The notes under the pieces are model-generated. The model was not told the origin of the DNA. It worked only from the letters and a program-made list of their open reading frames with translations, and did not search any database. Positions 61,012 to 64,000 of a stretch of 64,000 nt of DNA are shown piece by piece. The DNA lies in the NCBI GenBank assembly GCA_028673005.1, contig CM054113.1, forward strand, positions 37,266,117-37,330,116. The letters run 5' to 3'. The number at the start of each line of letters is the position of its first letter. Positions within the stretch are counted from its first letter, which is position 1. Source of the DNA: Tanypteryx hageni. Lineage: Eukaryota > Arthropoda > Insecta > Odonata > Petaluridae. Both the position numbers and the translations under genes were made by a program.

Positions 61012-61446
61012 CAGCGTTTCCCAACCGATGGTTCGCGTACCCCTAGGGGTTCTCGAAATAAATCTGAGGGGTTCGCAAGAAAAATTTGGTAATGGCTTTT
61101 TTTTCACTTTCTTTGTTCTACAATTCTTGCCAATATTTTAGTTTCTTTCAAATTAGTTGCATGGTTTTATTTTCAATTTTTCCTTATGCTTTAAGAATTA
61201 TATTTGAATTTTACGCGGTACTTACTAGAAACTGATGACAGTATCAGAGATTATGATTTTATTGTGAACGTTTACATACTATGTGCTATATAAACTTTAC
61301 AAAATGTACTCTCCATTATAAGGGGTTCGCTGCCAAAACTGTTGCAACTTAAGGGGTTTGCGAAGATACAAGTTTTATCAAGGGGTTCGTGACCAGAAAT
61401 AGGTTGGCTCAAGTGGTTTGCGAAGTGAAAAAGTTAGGAATCGCTG
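61012..61446. mobile_element. hAT MITE (435 bp)
   Basis: The left end is CAGCGTTTCCCAACC and the inverted right end CAGCGATTCCTAACT. Flanking octamers CTCTAATA (61004-61011) and CTGTAATA (61447-61454) match at 7 of 8. AGGGGTTCG-type boxes repeat along the element. It is non-coding. Confidence 0.8.
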
Positions 61447-61951
61447 CTGTAATACATTGCTATAAAATCACAGAATATTAAAAAATGCCAAGGGGTAGAC
61501 AATGTGTCATTATTTTCCTTTCTAAGTTAATTTTTTAACGCGCAGGTTTCTGACTGACAACAAAATTTTGCGCGTGTACCACTAAAATGATGTGGTAAGA
61601 TTAATACAAATTAATTGCAAGCGTAGCTCCAACGGGCTGCTAGTGCTTCTAAAAAGTGGATTAGCATATAAGCGAAAACGCCTATAGGGAACAAGTAAAT
61701 CGGGAGATATTTGCATCCAGATGCAGAATCAGACTCAAAGGGACCAACACTTCCCTTCCGATTCTGTCCTACTCTGTTCCTCCATTTGATGACGAGAAGT
61801 TGGAGGCTGTGTTGTATGATACCTTATAATGCAAGCAGACTTGCTTGTTCTCGCCGAGCACAAGCGAGTCTTGAAGGTTATAGGATGAGATTGGAAGGGG
61901 ATGAGACGTGGTTAGATTATAAAAGGGTTGGTGACGGCTGAAATAGGGACG

Positions 61952-62167
61952 CAGGGCCGGCTTGCGGCGTGTATGTTCGGTGCGACTGCACCCGACTCCC
62001 CGCTTGGAGTGACCTCGCGCTCTTATATAAACTTCTCTTATTATTAATATTTAATGTTTGTTATAATTTATTTATATAATAAATTTGGTTTTATTATATT
62101 CGTAAATGATAACAGGCCCTGGGCAATACTGTTGCATTCGGTCTCGCAATTATTTATGCCGGTCCTG
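61952..62167. mobile_element. hAT MITE (216 bp)
   Basis: The left end CAGGGCCGGC and inverted right end CAGGACCGGC are nearly identical. Flanking octamers TAGGGACG and TAGAGACA match at 6 of 8 with transition differences. AT-rich centre, no ORF. Confidence 0.7.
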
Positions 62168-62175
62168 TAGAGACA

Positions 62176-64000
62176 TGCTGGGATAGAAAAAAGAGTATTG
62201 TTAGAGGAGATGAAGGAGCAAAAGAAGAATAGGAAGGAGGGAGGGAGGATAGCTTTGTAGAGAAAAGTTGGATAAAGAAAAGATTAAATCTGAGATAAAA
62301 GGATAAATGAGAATAGGAAAAGAAATATGGTTATCTCTCTCTTTTCTAGCATATGGCACCATCTGACTTTTTCTTTCTTGTTTTTGTTCGAAATCTCATC
62401 CATTACAATTTTAGATGTTTAATCCTGCGAGGTAGCGAAATATTCTTGTGAGCTTCAGGAGTTTTACCTGAGCTCCATCTGTTTCAGTTGAATGGTATCG
62501 AAAAAGCAATTACCTGCGGAAATATATATAACTAGTTTTTTTACGGAGAAGTCGGACGACTGATGATATGGTTCAGCTGAATTCTTTTAATGAAAAATAA
62601 TATAAAATTTAAAATTATCAGTTTTTTCCATTAAGTTGAGGCAATTTATTTTTGTAAGCTTGTAATGATAGCGCTCGTCGATTGTAAAAATGTATCACGT
62701 GAGATGAAACCTCTCCAAAATCCCTCTAACACAACACAGCTTCTTTTCGTAATTAATTACCAATATATCTCTTCGTTTTCGAAATATAGCTTACTAAGTT
62801 TAGGTCGGAGTATCGCTCACTCAGACCGATGAAGCCCGTTTAAATTCGAATTTTAATTTTTTCGTGACTCGCTTTCTTTAATACCCCGTCCCTATCTAGC
62901 CACCTGTACCTTTGAATCTAGCCTTAGTTTTCCTTCCGATTACAATTATATATCAGTTTAATTCTACGGTATAGCGAATTCTTTCATTTATTTGGGTTAA
63001 CAACCGCAAGTCCACCAGAAGTTTATGGATGCAGTTAAAAAATCTTGTCGGTTCCAAGCTGTAATGTTTGCTTAGAGAGCGTCATTTATCAGTTTCATCT
63101 TCATAAATTTTCTAACTTTCGGTATATTTTTGGCTCATCAAACCCAATTTGTCCCATTCCGAGTCTTTCTCTTCATGTTCTTATATACATCTTCCCCCTT
63201 TTAAAGCTATCTTAAATTCAATTTCCTACCTCTTTTCCTCTCTCCTGGCATCTTGCCTTCTATGAGTTCTTTTGATAGACTTTCGTCTCTCAAGATTTGA
63301 CCTACGCATTTCTTTCTCTTATTTCTCAAATTAAGCTCTCCTACTACATTTAAAACTTTCTAATTTATTTTCCCCTTAGTCCAGCTAATTTTCTTAAGTA
63401 CACGCTTTACTCACATCTCAAAAGCCTCTAATCTGCTCTCATCTTCTTTTCTCATACCTAGGTAATGCTGCAATATATACAAGTCTTCAGTAATCTTTTT
63501 TAAATATCTTTATGTAAAGTGCCTGTTAACAACTCTCCTCTCATAAATTCCTTCTTGCTCTTGATATCCTTGTCCTGGTCTCTTTAATAATTCCTCCATC
63601 TTGTGTCGGAATACTACATAAATATGAAAAATATTCTCTGTTTGTACCTTTTCCCATCCATTGTAACAGTGACCTGTGATTTCCCGCTCTTGGTTACTCT
63701 ATTTATCGGTTTCGGCTGTAGAGATTATCACGATAACACATTTTATTTCCGAAAAATACGAAAATAAAGTTTGAATTTGAAATCGTTTTAAAATGTCGTT
63801 TATTAGTGTGTAAATTCTGTGCCATCTTCGTCTGGCGGATGTTTTTTTTTAATTTTAGGCTAATAAATATCAAATATTGTCAGAAACCTACATATGTAGA
63901 CGGTCGGTGATGCCTAAGTTTAAGTATTTTTAAGTATCCCGGTAGAAAATTTCCAAACGATAAATTCAGCAAAAGGTCGCAAGGCGTTTGGAATTTGAAA
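62176..64000. other. Gene-free right edge
   Basis: Purine-rich at about 62190-62340, then AT-rich with pyrimidine-biased sequence at about 63130-63660. No exon, domain or terminal repeat was recognised. Confidence 0.35.

Overview
This is an AT-rich, intron-containing animal window, most likely arthropod and probably insect. It contains one convincing host protein-coding gene. The rest is gene-poor DNA with many DNA transposons and low-complexity tracts. No rRNA, tRNA, CRISPR array or bacterial-style operon was found, and the species cannot be named from the sequence.

The gene lies at about 2.2-11.8 kb on the minus strand and encodes a secreted or cell-surface leucine-rich repeat (LRR) protein. 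Five coding exons join in frame with GT/AG junctions: 11631-10967, 4265-4129, 3919-3767, 3452-3272 and 2365-2226. They give 425 codons plus one base: a signal-like N-terminus, a four-cysteine LRR N-cap and about 12 LRRs. The final C-terminal cap exon or exons are not visible and should lie left of the window. The protein resembles the conserved arthropod LRR family represented by Drosophila CG14762. An acceptor at 11772-11773 implies a further 5' UTR exon upstream. Exon 1 sits in a GC-rich island.

The large first intron (4266-10966) holds transposon fossils: a hAT-like element (4387-5503) with a small inverted-repeat element inside it, and a pogo/Tigger transposase fossil (about 5955-10496) split by a complete hAT copy (6077-8444) with a perfect 8-bp target-site duplication (TSD). 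Small TA-flanked elements lie in intron 4 (2721-3099) and downstream of exon 5 (581-1883 and 1964-2146).

Upstream of the gene, from 12 kb to 64 kb, I found no convincing host exon. This stretch has a hAT-bounded element (12479-15046) carrying a broken ORF of a repeat-associated protein type; further hAT MITEs (17270, 61012, 61952); a second, nearly full-length Tigger (24779-27194); a dispersed 0.53-kb duplication (24.1 and 30.1 kb); a foldback-like element with 16-bp arrays in its arms (35.5-36.6 kb); one divergent satellite-like repeat family in opposite orientations (19.1-20.2 and 57.3-59.0 kb); a near-perfect long hairpin (22.4 kb); and recurrent polypyrimidine or polypurine tracts. The tracts generate most of the long spurious ORFs.

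I did not find evidence for a new multi-gene system. The most unusual structures are the nested transposons, the hAT-bounded element with an unfamiliar ORF, and the foldback element with expanded arms.
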